Assembly: GCA_030549775.1 (NCBI GenBank)
Contig: CM060175.1
Coordinates: forward strand, 70,631,245-70,695,244
Length of the DNA: 64,000 nucleotides
Direction of reading: 5' to 3'
DNA from: Tamarix chinensis
Lineage: Eukaryota > Streptophyta > Magnoliopsida > Caryophyllales > Tamaricaceae
Below are positions 1-12,100 of the stretch, piece by piece (the stretch's first letter is position 1; every line of letters starts with the position of its first letter). The notes beneath the pieces were generated by a model, which worked only from the letters and a program-made list of their open reading frames with translations, searched no databases and was not told where the DNA came from. A program made the position numbers and the translations under genes.

Positions 1-461
1 ATGTGTTTTGGTCATTGTTATTAATTTTTGATTACTCTAATGGATTTTTTTAGTGTTTTTAGATGCAATTTCATATACTTCAAATCATCCATTGCATTTG
101 TAATTGACGGTCGTGTCTATTTATTAAGCATATCTACTAATTATTTTGTTTAGATGAAAAATAAATCCAAAAGCAGGTTATAATATAACTAATAAAATTG
201 CAAAGCTTCAATCAAAATGAAATATATAAATTTTCTGCGTGCATGAAAGAAGAATGTAGTCAGCATAAACGAAACACTACTCATCAAGATTCAATAATAA
301 AGGCATATGAATATATATAATTTTTTTTATGAATAACTTATATATAATTTATAAAATAAATAATTATTTTTAATGAATAACTTCAAATAAAGTATTAGTA
401 GTAAAATATTGAAGGAATAGTGTAGGAACTAATCCTTTAACGAAAGTGTGATTATTACTAC

Positions 462-548
462 CTCAATTACCGTAGGACGACTTTGGGCGGCGGCGGACAC
501 CTCGGCCTGGGCTTCACTCACGAGCTTTTTGAACTCCTCGAATTTCTC
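462..548 (-). CDS. CSLG: CslG gene B exon 2 (29-codon small exon)
   Basis: Reading the minus strand from 548, an AG acceptor (GTGCAG) precedes 87 nt with no stop, ending GAG before a GT donor at 461/460. It translates to EKFEEFKKLV... ending RPTVIE. The same 87-nt exon occurs in gene A (36859..36773). An equivalent 93-nt exon occurs in gene C (62769..62677, EKYEAFKNRL...). In CslG proteins this lysine/glutamate-rich linker joins the LSDDGG part to the conserved REKRPxxPHHFKAG segment. Confidence 0.82.
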
Positions 549-3500
549 CTGCACGAAAGTTGTAATCTTTCAGCTCGTACATTTACTGCACTCTGCTGCA
601 GAATAATAAGACATTCTCTTTTTCATTCGGAGAATGTTAGAACTACCTCAGAGTAAGATCATTCTTTAGAAAAATAGTAGTATATATATAGGTAATAAGT
701 TTAAAAAATTATAATTTTATTATTGATATTTTTAAAACTTAATTGTAATTATATAATTTTAATCTTTTTTAATCATCATGAAAAATAATAATTTATATAT
801 ACTATAATTAATTAATTATTGTAGTATTAATTATCATTAACATAATATTAATTATAATATTAGTTATTTTCTGAATAAAAATTTAAAGAATGAGATAATT
901 TTTTTAACTTATATAATCACAATTAAGTTTTAAAAATATTAATAATAAAATTATAAATTTTTAAACTTATTACCTATATATATACTACTATTTTTCTAGA
1001 GGATAGTCTATCCTGAGGGTAACTCTAACATTCTCCTTCCCATTTTCTCTTTTCTCTCTCGAATCCCCCTCCCCTCCGGAACCCCTTGACCTTCTCTTCC
1101 TTCTACTAATCGACTTCTTCTATTTAATTCACCTTCTTCTCAATTCTGCTTCTAGCCTTCTATTTCTCTTATTCTCCCTCACCCCCCCACTCCCTCCTTT
1201 TTTTTTCCCTAGTTCATTGATGAAATTGAATTTCTTGGTGTGAATTGTTAAAATTTTCGATCAGACCACGTCAATTGCGTTTACCAATTTACTTGATGCT
1301 GTATTCATAAGATAATTGATTTTCCTAAATTGTTAGTTATATTATATTAATTTATCTCAGTTGTATTTTTAAAGACGATAGTAGTTATATTAAGAAAAAT
1401 ACTTGATCAAATAATAATAAAATCAATCACTGATTGTATTTGTAGCCATGATTTCTTTTTTTTTTATTATTAATAATAAAATATTACTTTACATCAATGT
1501 CTCATGCCTCATAAAAATAATTATTATATATTAGTCGTAGTATATAGTCTATACTTATATATTGTTTTTTGTGGTGACAGTGCTGAAACAAACGAATTCA
1601 TCTGTCACTGTGCTCAAAGATCTTCCTACGTAGACCCATGTGCAGGCAAAGCATCTTGTCGTCGTAGGATACGATACATAGGCCGATGCGCCCGGCTCCA
1701 AGGACTTAATTTGCTACCCCCGTGTCCTCCATGGCTTCCGCATAGCTACCATAATATCTAACCTAACTCTATTTTATTCAAGTATTATGAATTTTATATA
1801 TCATTTGTTTTATTTGAGTATAGTTTCATAAATATTTTTCATTTTATGGTACTAAAAAGACTATTTTTTTTAAACATCACATATATGTCAAAACATGAAT
1901 TAGAAAATTTCTAAATATTTCAAATACTTTTTAAATTTTTTAAAAGAATTTTCTATAATTTTTCCAAAAAAAATAACATTATGCATTGAATCACTTGGAG
2001 AAAAATAAATATTTTTGGTAGGGAAAAGTGTTGTAAAATAAATATATCAAATCTGTATCGATAGTTTTATATATATAAAAAAAAAAGTGTTTTGTTGCAC
2101 TCCATCGACGACGATGCTACTACTACCTTCACGCCCGCCTTCCTCTTTGACTTTGTCCTTCTTCTTCGACTTCCTTCTTAGACATCTTCTGTTGTTTTCC
2201 ATCTCCGAACCAGAGGAGACCGCCATTGCTTATTCTCTAATCTTATGCCACTAGCTGTCATTGCTCAGAGTCGGCGGTTGCACACAAGCAATGAACTTTG
2301 CCGTCCCGCCACCGGCCTATGGCACACCACACATGGCACGGTCAAGTCAATTTGTCGAGTAAGACTTCTTTTTATTCTCGGAGTATTTAATCTATTAGTG
2401 ATATATTGTGAGTAGTTGATTTATCTATATCTAATTATTTTATTAATCATTTAGATTTTCTAGTTTATAGAAATCATAATATTACAAAAACCTTAATTCC
2501 CTAATTAATTTAGTAAACCCTAATCTACTAATTAGTTTGTTGATGTATTAAATAAAATAGTATAATTTTAAAATTATTGTAGTAGAAAAACTATTAATTA
2601 TTATATATAGATTGATATAAATCAAAAGTTATATAATATAAAGTATATATAAATGACTGATGATGTGATTGATAAAAGTAATTGGGTATTATAAATTTGA
2701 GGTTAGTGATTGTGGAGTATTAAATTAAATTTGAGGTAAATTGATAAGAGTACGAGAGAGATGAGAGAGAAAATGATTGGATAGTACAGTTGAGACCTCA
2801 AATTTAAGGAGAGTATTACAGATGCTCTTAGTACTAAAATTTAGAGTACTAGTATTGAATCATACATATGGTTGTGCTAGATTTCACTATTCAATTCCAG
2901 ATATATGCACTAAAATCATATACTATCTCAGTTGACATCATATATTTTTAAATTATAAACATCATTTAATGATGTCTATTTAATAAGAATATTATTGACA
3001 ATCTACCTATCTTTTTAATAAACATAAAAAGGTTTAAAATAATATTTATTTAAAAGTGAGGTAATACTAAATATCTAGGTACTAATAATACATTATATAG
3101 AACTCTTACCAATTAATGTGTAAATATGATAGCACTAAATATATAGTTAATGCTAATGAAATTTTATACTCATTCTAATTTTGATTAAGAGCTAAGACTT
3201 TTGCACAAATATTATAAATGTATATAAAATGTTAAATATATCTTTACATAATAAATAATGTTTATAATGAAAAACTTTTAATAAGTATGGGTAGCTTAAT
3301 ATACTCTTGTATATATATATATATATATATATATAATAGTCCAACTCTTACATTAAAAATCTAACATGATAATTATTTTAAATTAAAAAGGATTTTTTTA
3401 AAAAGAAACATTTATTTTGAATGGGGGAGTATTAATGATCAAAATTTATAGTGAATTTTTTTTTACTATTATTATTAGTACTAGTACGGGCACTAGTGTA

Positions 3501-4389
3501 CCGATAATATGTAGTACTCACAATTTACTGATAATAATATTATGAAATTTATTATTAATAGATATGTGATAAGAATATGACTACGTTATATATATATATA
3601 TATATATATGAACACTAAAAATTAGATTAAATAACATGATATTCATATAAAAGGAACAGAAGATGTTTGTTTAGAAGGTGCCGGCCGAATGTGCGGCTAG
3701 AACACCCGGTCTCATCACGATCCACTTTGCATATGTTTGTTCAAAAACAATGAGTAAGACACTGATATTGAACTGACCTCAACTTTCATCCTTTCGTTCA
3801 AAAACACGTCGTCTTGATCCTTACTCATAAAATCCATCGGTTGAGAAAAGTAGGCTTTGGGACACCTGGTACCGATATTATACTTCCTTGCAAAAGGGAG
3901 CCACAACCTGGCAAATCTGTAAGCCTCCCTAGCAGCATACAACGTACTGGGTGATCCGCCGTCATCCGATAAGTAGACAGCAAGCTTTTCCGGTGGGTAG
4001 TCAAGAGCCATGGCAGATATAACCGTATTCATTACATCAAATGCCGGCTCTTTGACTGGATCAGCCGTAAATATGAAGACGTCTACCGGAGGAAGATCTT
4101 CGTCCCTAGGTAGGTTTTCGGGGAAGGCGATCCGGGAAACGGGCCGCCACCGAAAGGCAAGGCCAAAGAGGGAGATGAAGGCAAGGAAGAGCTCGGAACA
4201 AAATACTAGAAGCCATGGAAGTATGGGTTGAGTTGGTAAAGTGGAGGCGTTATGTTTTGTGTGAAGGAAAGGTGAGAGTCGATGGTAAATTATGGAGGGT
4301 ATTAGGATTATATAGAGGCATGCGTATATCTTAGTGATAAATGCTTGATATTTCTGGACTTTTGAGACATGCAAAACTTGCGAGTCCAT
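462..4389 (-). CDS. CSLG: Cellulose synthase-like G (CslG) gene B, 5' part (exons 1-2), runs off the left edge
   Basis: Membrane GT2 glycosyltransferase, 5' portion only. Exon 1 is 4389..3778 (204 codons) and starts [10 protein letters not shown]; it has two predicted N-terminal membrane segments (about residues 16-37 and 54-79) and the first catalytic motif LSDDGG (residues 140-145). It ends at a GAG|GTCAGT donor. Exon 2 is 548..462 (29 codons, starts EKFEEFKKLV), with acceptor GTGCAG and donor GAG|GTAGTA, both phase 0. Intron 1 is 3229 bp. The DxD and QxxRW exons should lie left of base 1. By my comparison exon 1 differs from gene A at 9 of 204 residues. Intron 1 holds MITEs and microsatellites. 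The reading frame seen here is undamaged. Whether the whole gene is functional cannot be judged from this window. The CslG assignment rests on family knowledge; CslE or CslM-like is a less likely alternative. Confidence 0.85.
629..1036. mobile_element. MITE with long terminal inverted repeats in CslG-B intron 1
   Basis: The segment starts ggagaatgttagaactacc and ends with the inverted equivalent (gtaactctaacattctcc). Inverted similarity extends about 130 bp inwards on each side, through tagtagtatatatataggt and its mirror. Flanking ttc at 626..628 and 1037..1039 is a possible 3-bp target duplication. The matching place in copy A (about 36.96..37.08 kb) lacks it. There is no coding capacity. 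The superfamily is unassigned; a 3-bp duplication would fit a PIF/Harbinger-derived Tourist type. Confidence 0.8.
2545..2827. mobile_element. Truncated Tourist-like MITE (B counterpart of 40465..40964)
   Basis: The right end (acagatgctc followed by tta at 2828..2830) and the preceding ~280 bp match the MITE at 40465..40964 in copy A. The left terminal repeat is missing here. The left boundary is approximate. Confidence 0.5.
3309..3335. repeat. (TA)n microsatellite, CslG-B intron 1
   Basis: Uninterrupted AT dinucleotides of about 27 bp. The orthologous site in copy A (41419..41480) is about 62 bp, so the tract has changed length since the duplication. Confidence 0.9.
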
Positions 4390-4472
4390 ACAGGTTTTGT
4401 TCCGGCTACAGGCTCTCTCGCGACTTCAATATGTTGTTGTCGTTGTGACTATGAGAACGCACAATATGAGTC

Positions 4473-4478
4473 TTTATA
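4473..4478 (-). promoter_or_regulatory. Candidate TATA box of CslG-B
   Basis: The minus strand reads TATAAAG 84 bp upstream of the exon 1 ATG (4389). The same motif occurs at the same distance in copy A (42881..42886) with conserved surroundings. This is inferred; no transcript evidence is available here. Confidence 0.5.
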
Positions 4479-4912
4479 CATCCAGGACACTTAAAATATG
4501 CATTTTTCTCCCCACTTCGTGTGTACCACCGGCAGGGCGAAACAAGACATTTAATCCCATGATATCTTTATATAAGAATAATAGTAATAATAATAATATT
4601 TTTTTTATTATTAAAAATATATTAACTCTAAAAATAATAAAATATCCCTCTCATTCAATCAATCTTTTGTTTTGAGTAATATACTTTAAAATTAAAGATC
4701 TTTAATTATTGTTATTGTAAAAATATTACAAAAAATTATTTGTTTATAAATTAATCATAAAGTTTTAAAATATATTATTAATAAAATAAAAAATAAAAAG
4801 ATTAGCTAGTTAGATTCTTGTAATTGCTACTAACATAACTAGAGCTAAATAAATAAGTATATTGAATATGATTAAAATAGAACAATTACAACATAGTTTA
4901 AGGGTGTTGTGT

Positions 4913-6770
4913 AATACCCCAAATTTTAGTTAACTTAATACCGTATAAATTATATCTTAATTCGATTCTAATCCTATGAAAAATCTTATTCTAGCTTTAA
5001 CCCACTTTCGTAAACCCGAAACTTTAACTGAATCTAAAACCTTAACTTGGATAAATCGTAATTCATAAATTAAAATCAAAACCCACTATTACCTAATCTA
5101 ATCCTAATCTCCTAAACTTTCTCTCTTATCCTTTTCTTTTCTTCCCTTTTCTTCCTTTTCTTTTCTTTTCTCTTCTTCTCTTGCGCCGACTTTGTGGCGT
5201 GAGGGAATTCTCTTCCTCTACCCCATCACCATCATCGTTGCCACCCTCTTGCCCTCCACTTGCACCATCTCCTATTTTGTCCTCTGCAAGCTTCCATCAT
5301 CCATCAACCTTCCTTTCTTATATTTTTCTTCTTCTCCTTTTGCACCCTATTGAAATGCCATAAACCCTAATTTTAAGAATTTAGCTAATTAAGGATTTAT
5401 TTTGGGAATAAATTAAATTAATTATTTTCATAAAAATAAAAGAATATTAATTAGAAAAAATTAAGAGGAAAATAATAAATATTTTAATTAAGAAAAATTT
5501 AGGTATTTTGCTAATTAAATTTGAATTTAGAAAAAATCTTTCGAAAATCCTAAATTAGCCTAAAAAGGGAATTAATATTATTTTATTTAAATATTATTAT
5601 TTTTAAATATCCCAAATATCCAAATTATTGTAAATAACCCTAACTCACCTATTTTTCCTTTTCTTTTTTTTTTATTTTCTTTCCTTTTTCCTCTTTTTTT
5701 TCCTTTTTTCTTTCTTCCTCTCCTTTCTCCTTTCCTTTTTTTGTCTTCATTTTCCTCCAATTGGGCCTGCTTTCCCGTGGCCCAAACCTTCCTTTTCTTT
5801 TCTTTCTCTTTCGGCGCAACCCAACATGCTACATTTCATTTGTTTCCCAACTGACCGGTTCGGTTCTTCTTCTTATTTTCTTTTCTTTCTTTCTCCCTAG
5901 CCGCCCCGTCCACGTCCCCTTCTCCTTCTTTTACCTTCTCCCTCCCCTGTTGACCTACAACTCACCCAACCTTCAAAAGATTCTACTGCTGGCCACACTC
6001 GATTTGACCGGTCGTTTCCTCTCCTCTCTCCTCCCCTGACTCGCCAGTCACCTTGACCCAACCCACTTCCCTCTCTTCTCACACGATCCCCCTCTTTTCC
6101 CCTATAGTTGCCGCCTATGAACCCTAACCTACCTACCCTATTCTCCTACCTTTCCTTTGACCTTATCCCTTCCTTTAGCCTAAAAATATCCCCTACCTAG
6201 CTTGGACTCGAGCTTTTCTCCAAAACCCAGAATTTCCTTTCTCGTGCGCCACTGCCATTTTCGATGCCTCTTTCGTCACTGTCGTCCAATGTCGCTATTA
6301 GAACCACCCATAGGGCCACTCCTTGCACCACCCTCTACCTAACTACACCACCCTTCTCCCTCGATTTGCCCTACACAAGCCACCCCGGTAGTGCAAAGTA
6401 GCCTCCTTGATCAACACTTCTTTCCACATTTGATGCCCTTCGCACCACCCTCAGCCACCACTCCGGCCTCAACCACTACCCCTTTCACCTCCCAAAAAAA
6501 TCTGCAGACTTCCCTCTACCTCCCTCCCACTCTTCTTTTCCTCTTCCTCCCTCTCCTCCTCTCTTTCTCCCCTTCTTCCACTCTCTAACACCACCGCCGC
6601 AGCCGTGCGCCGCCACCTTTGGATGTGCCGCCACCCTCATTCCACTCCTCTCCATCTAGGCAACCATAAAAAACCTAACTCCCACCCTCATTCCTCCTCT
6701 CCTTTTTCTCATCACTCAACTTTCTCTCTTTTCTTCTCTTTTTCCGGCCTATGTCACTTGTTACCAACAA
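4913..6770 (+). mobile_element. Pyrimidine-rich LTR-like segment (possible Ty3/gypsy-type LTR remnant)
   Basis: It starts tgtaatacccc, resembling the TGTAACACCC start common in plant Ty3/gypsy LTRs, exactly where homology with copy A ends. From about 5100 to 6760 the plus strand is strongly C/T rich with long CTT/TTCC runs. The Ser/Pro/Leu-rich open frames there follow from that composition. No integrase or reverse transcriptase motif is visible, and no second LTR copy was found to prove the identity. Confidence 0.4.
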
Positions 6771-9700
6771 CCTACCTCAAATATGAATCACAAGCTAATA
6801 ATTTTCCACCTTGATGAGTATTTGAAGATGCTAGAATAGAACAAACAAAATTGGTATATAAAACCATGCCTTCAAGGCTCTTATGGCATATGAACACTAA
6901 CTAAGTCCAATAAATTCTCAAACTTGCTCTTAGTTAATGACTTTATTAGCATATTCTTTTGATTATTGATAGTAGCCATATTCTCCAATCTAACTTGCCT
7001 ACAGTAATTCTATGTTGGATGAAGTGGTTCATAGTATCAACGTGCTTTGTTTGATAGTGGAAATAATTTTAATTCATTTCCATAAAGATAACACTCTTAT
7101 TATCACTTTTAACAACCAAAGCACCAAGATCAAAAATAACCAAATGAACTAACCCTCTAAGACATGCAACTTCTTGAAAAGTCTTATTCACAGCTATGTA
7201 CTCAATTGTAAGGGTAAATAACATATTCACCTCTTATAAGGATGCTTTCCAGCTAGTCACAAAACCATCAAAACAAAACACGTAACTATTGGTGGACTTT
7301 ATATTATTAAGATATCTACTATAATCAGAGTCAATGAACCTAGTTAATGCACTTGTAAACCTCCCACACTCCAACTAAGTTGATGATGCCCCCTTTAAGT
7401 AGATAAAATCCATTCACAACATCCACAACTTGAGCAATATAAGGTTTGGTACTAATCATAACATATAACAATCATCCTATAGCTCTAGTGTATGTAAAAG
7501 AGGCAACATAAACCAACAAAATAGCCTTAGATTAGAGCGCATCAAAGGTTTTTAGCTTTTTTACATCATATATGTCTTTTGTTGTAAAAAATCATATCAT
7601 AGATACACAACAAAAGATCAATCAATGACACATCACTTACTAATGTTTGAGTCCACCAAAGAGAACGCATCTCTCAAACAACAACATACCACAGGGTAGA
7701 ATCAATACCAACAATAACCTCTCAGTATAAAAGCAGCTCTAGCACACCAATAATACTAACCACAATATACAAAGCATGACCAACTAATTCCTCAAAACTA
7801 TCACTAATAAGAACCTCCATATACTGCCTAAACCCGTTCTCGATAAGATTATTTATACCATATAGAGAAACTATAAACTCCACCTCATCCGAAACACCTC
7901 ACACATCCCTATGCTCCTCCTCCTTCTCAAGAAGGTATTCAAACTCATAGAATGTATCGGTTACAAATCATGATGTATTTGGGTCACCCAACATGGACTC
8001 ATTCTCTTTAATCGTGCCCCTAACACACCAATCTCCTAGTTATGTCTACCAAATGTTTGTAACATCTGAGTTAGATATCTTTAATGACTTTCCAATTACA
8101 CCCTCAATAGTAGTGCCAACAATCTCATACATTGTCTTAGATCGCTTTCCCACAATCACCGCCATAACCCCTTTAGCAACCTTTAGTTTGTCATTCTCAA
8201 TAACATATCTATACCTTTTGATATCCAAGGAACTCAATAAAATCAAGCTCTTGGTCATCTCAGCATCATGATAAACATTGGACAATGATCTGACAACGCC
8301 ATCATGCATCCTTACCCTCATAGTCCTAATCAAGTAATTCTATATAAAGCACTATTACCCAAGACAACAACTCCATCCCGAATTGTCTCATATGTCTCAA
8401 ATCAACATTTTTTGGGACTAACATAGTAAGTATACCCAAAATCCACTATCACCCAATCTTATATACTTATTTGCATTGATCAATTGTCATCATCATCGTC
8501 ATCTTCAACTACGATAATATCATTCTCTTCATTAAATTTATCACTGTCTTTATTTGTAGATTTTTTATTTGAATAGCATTTCCTAATATAGTATTTCTTG
8601 CAAAAACTAAGGGAGAATAACATTCTTAAATTTAATTTTCTTTGGTCTAGGATTCTTATCACTAGACCCCTTGCTACAAGACCCTCACCATGTGAGTTAG
8701 CTAATTTTCCACTAGTTAATTGATTATCAATTAAATCCTATTTTAGCAAGTTGTTTTTGATATCCTTAGGAACAATTCATCTTTACAATACAATAAGATC
8801 TCGTTGTATATAATCATCAATTAAAAAGCAAAAAAATTTAAAATCGAGAACTTCATTATCCAATCTAACATCTATAAATTTTTTTAGTCTATAACAATAG
8901 GGTTAAATTAATCAATATGAGATTTCAATTATCATCCCTCTCCTAATTTTAAATCATGGAACCTAGTCTTCAATAATAACCAATTTATCATCAATTTTTT
9001 CATGTAACTATCTATTAATTTACCTCTCATATAACCTCATTAGATAAACATGATTCTATGGTGGATAGGAATTTTAGCTTGATCTCCTTAAATTTCTCAT
9101 CATTCATCATCTCAAGCTTCTTCAATTTCTCAAATGATGCCTCTCCAATCCATTCTAAATCACAACCACCCTCATCTTTAACTTTCATAAGTAAAAGTTC
9201 ACAGACATCATTAAATAAAATCTTATAGATGCCATCCTATGCTAGTTTGTACATGAATTTAAGCTTTGATACCAGTTTATTGGAGATCAACAAGTGTGAA
9301 TACATAAGACCTAATATGATAGAATTAGAGATTCTAAGATTTAATAGAGAAAATAATAAAGAACAATTATTGGAAAAAATGATGATCTTATTAATGCATG
9401 AAACAAGGACATATAAAAGGAATAAGGAATTAATAACTCAATATGCAAATTTTTTGTTAAGAAAATTATAGAACTAATGGAGAAATATCACTAATAGTGA
9501 TTTCAAACAAGAAAGAAACTATATATATGGATGGAAATAAATAATTTTGAGGCTGTATAGATTTCCTATTAGCATAAGTGTGGTGGCCACAACCGGGGGG
9601 GTTGTGTCGACACTCGATTTTACTTTTCATTTATGTTTTTCTATGACCAATGACACTCCCATGCCATCACCATATTATCACTATTTTCACTATCAATCAT

Positions 9701-9785
9701 TCCAAAATTTTACAAACTTCTCTACTCTTTCACACAAAGCCACTCTATGATATACAGTACCTCAAATATGAATCACAAGCTCTTA
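6771..9785 (-). mobile_element. Decayed Ty1/copia element, minus strand, same family as 53612..59119
   Basis: Sequence after 6798 matches the 3' end of the intact copia element next to its LTR (compare 54319..54480). The minus strand at 8333..8046 encodes KMHDGVVR...LSNV...EMTK...NSDVT text aligning with residues ~337-426 of that polyprotein (pre-integrase region). Sequence at 9180..9270 matches the gag start, and at 9265..9280 an initiator-Met tRNA-like primer site (TGGTATCAAAGC on minus) is readable. Short LTR remnants share cctcaaatatgaatcacaag at both ends (about 6775 and 9763). Most of integrase and RT is deleted and stops are frequent. LTR boundaries are approximate. Confidence 0.7.
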
Positions 9786-12100
9786 ACTTTGATATATAGT
9801 TATAATAACCAACAATTTATTTTTTAAAAATATTTTTTGTAATAAAAAAATCAAATGAAAGTAAGATGGAATTACCATCATAATTAGTACATGTCTAGTC
9901 CATACCATTATTGTACCAAATGGAAGGAAAAATGTCTCTATATAAACATACACAATGCAAAATTAAATAGAAAAAATAGTGGGAAATCTTTATATGGAAA
10001 GTATAAGAAAATATTACAAAGATTAAATCTAGGTAATACATCAATTGGGAGGAAATGAAAAAAAAACATAAAGGAAAAGGATGTATTGGATTTAGGGCAC
10101 ATGACATGTGTTACCCAAATCTATCTTTACCTATGTCAAACCTAAAGATCATTCCTCTAGTGGAACCTCCTCAAACTCAATAAGGGCATCATCAATCACC
10201 ACTGACACATCATCTACAATAGTGTAGTGTCTGTGTAACACCCTCATTTTTTTACTTTAATTTTTTATAGATATATGTGGAAGAAAAACACGAAAGCAAT
10301 CCTATGATAAATGGGGTGTCTAAGCTGTATATATCATAAAATAAACATCCCGCCACTCATCCATGACTAGATATAAAGCTAAGTATCCAAAATTAAACAT
10401 AAAAAGTAGAGTACACAATTAAGATAGCATAAAAGGTAAAACTATTATGGTTTACAAACTAAGGGCATATCTGACCCAAAAGAAACACAAGAAAAGAATG
10501 AAAGAGAATTGAGGAAAAGTAACTACAACAAGGTCTCAATTGCTCAATCAAAATATAAATGCAATGCTAAAGTGTCTCACTGTCAATGCCCTAACCTCAA
10601 ATAAGCATGTCACCCTCTACTTGCCATCCTCGCCTACATGCATAAGGCCCTTTACTCATGGGATTAAGTGACCTATTAAAAGAGCATGTCAGTAAACTAT
10701 AGAATGATTAAGCCAAGTTATCCAATCATGAAAGTTCATAATTCACGTAGGTCATGATAGGCATAAAATTCATTATAGAACACATTAACATACTTATATG
10801 ATGTCATACCTAAACTCACATGCTTTATCAACATGGTATTCTCAATGTGGAATCCTATGCATGTATATGAAGGTAGATAAAATCATGCTCAATGATAGCC
10901 ATAGATTCTTGGAAAAATAATGCTTTGTACAAGTATAGGAATCCATATTTCATCATGATTACCTAAGACTTTAGAACCATGAATGATGACAAAGGAGCAT
11001 GTGAAATAGCATACCAAGGAGGCAGGCCACTTACAATAACTCTAAGGTTTAATTTATTCAATTATTCACAAGATTATAAGATAATTTTATTCAACCATTT
11101 ATCTCTTAGAAATGGGTTGGATTATTCCATGTGTACTCTTAGTCCCCGTGGAAATCAAACCAATAACTAGAGAACATAAGTTCAGTTGAAGCTAATGAAA
11201 TAACCAGTAAAAATAAAGTTTGGTTGAAGATAAATAAGCTACCTAGGTGAATAAACCCTTTATATTAATTTCCTCTGGTATATCATCAACATATAGGGTA
11301 GGAAAGGAATTATGATCAACTTAGATCTCATCTAAATACAAATAACATAAATGCTTAAAGCATACTAATACTCGTTCACAAAACAAGGATCAAATAATCT
11401 AAACCAATATATTACTTCATGATCTTCCTATTTGAATATTTAGTGTTTTATTTACCAAATCATACAATAAAAAAAGGATACATAGCATACTAAACCAATC
11501 ATGACCACATAATTACTCCAAGTTATCCAACAAAATCTATCAAGGATACTTAGAGGTGATTGCTATATAGTGGATCCTAGAAAAATAATATTCATAGTTT
11601 ATGTAGATTATGGATGATACCCATGTGCTAATCAGAAGAGCCAAAAGAGAACACCGGCGGATGTTGTTTGTTATAGTCCATGTTTCTTGGTTGGCTATCC
11701 TTATTGTTTTTTGACTTGAGGTTGAATGTCTGGAAATTACCACAGGGATCTATGTTTTGTTTATAGGGTTCATGTTTTTCCTCAAATCCAACCATGGTTT
11801 AGTTTTTGCAAGCTTTTTCTCTAAAATATAAATAGTAATGATTAGCAAACCATAGAGAAAAAAACACTACATGAACAGAGGATTAGAAATTGAGATTGAA
11901 TTCACCTTAGAATTTTTTAAAATTTTATTAATAAAATGTTTATTAAAAACTCATTTTGATTTTGATTTTCATTCTTTATACTTGCTCTTCTTATTCATTG
12001 TTTGGTGAGTTGGTGTTTAAATTGCAATAATTGATAACATAGATTAGTTTATTTAATTAGGAGCAATTAGATTAGGGTAGATTTGATTTATGTTTGAGGG
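9786..12100. other. Unassigned AT-rich stretch with an LTR-like start
   Basis: No convincing gene. At 10234 the plus strand reads tgtaacaccc, a typical start of Ty3/gypsy LTRs, followed by low-complexity AT-rich sequence. No partner LTR or coding domain was recognised. Open frames of 60-70 codons here show no family features. Confidence 0.4.

Larger units (their letters stand above)
1..4912. repeat. Segmental duplication, copy B (paralogous to 36341..43310)
   Basis: Collinear homology with 36341..43310 covers intron 2 start, exon 2, intron 1, exon 1 and the promoter. Flanking non-coding sequence matches as well as exons, for example the tract around 3690 and the 4800..4912 tail ending aagggtgttg. 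The homology stops abruptly at 4912, where tgtaatacccc begins, and it probably continues beyond the left window edge. The copies differ by insertions: the MITE at 629..1036 only in B, several elements only in A. Confidence 0.85.

Noticed and set aside
1504..1761. 85-codon plus-strand frame with several cysteines
   Set aside because: The homologous place in copy A (about 37440..37880) is disrupted and does not preserve the frame, so it is intron sequence.
4010..4231. Plus-strand open frame of 73 codons, conserved at 42418..42639
   Set aside because: It is antisense to CslG exon 1 in both copies. Its conservation follows from the duplicated exon, and it shows no family features.
5181..6814. 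Series of Ser/Pro/Leu-rich frames
   Set aside because: They result from the pyrimidine-rich strand; no starts, splice sites or domains support them.
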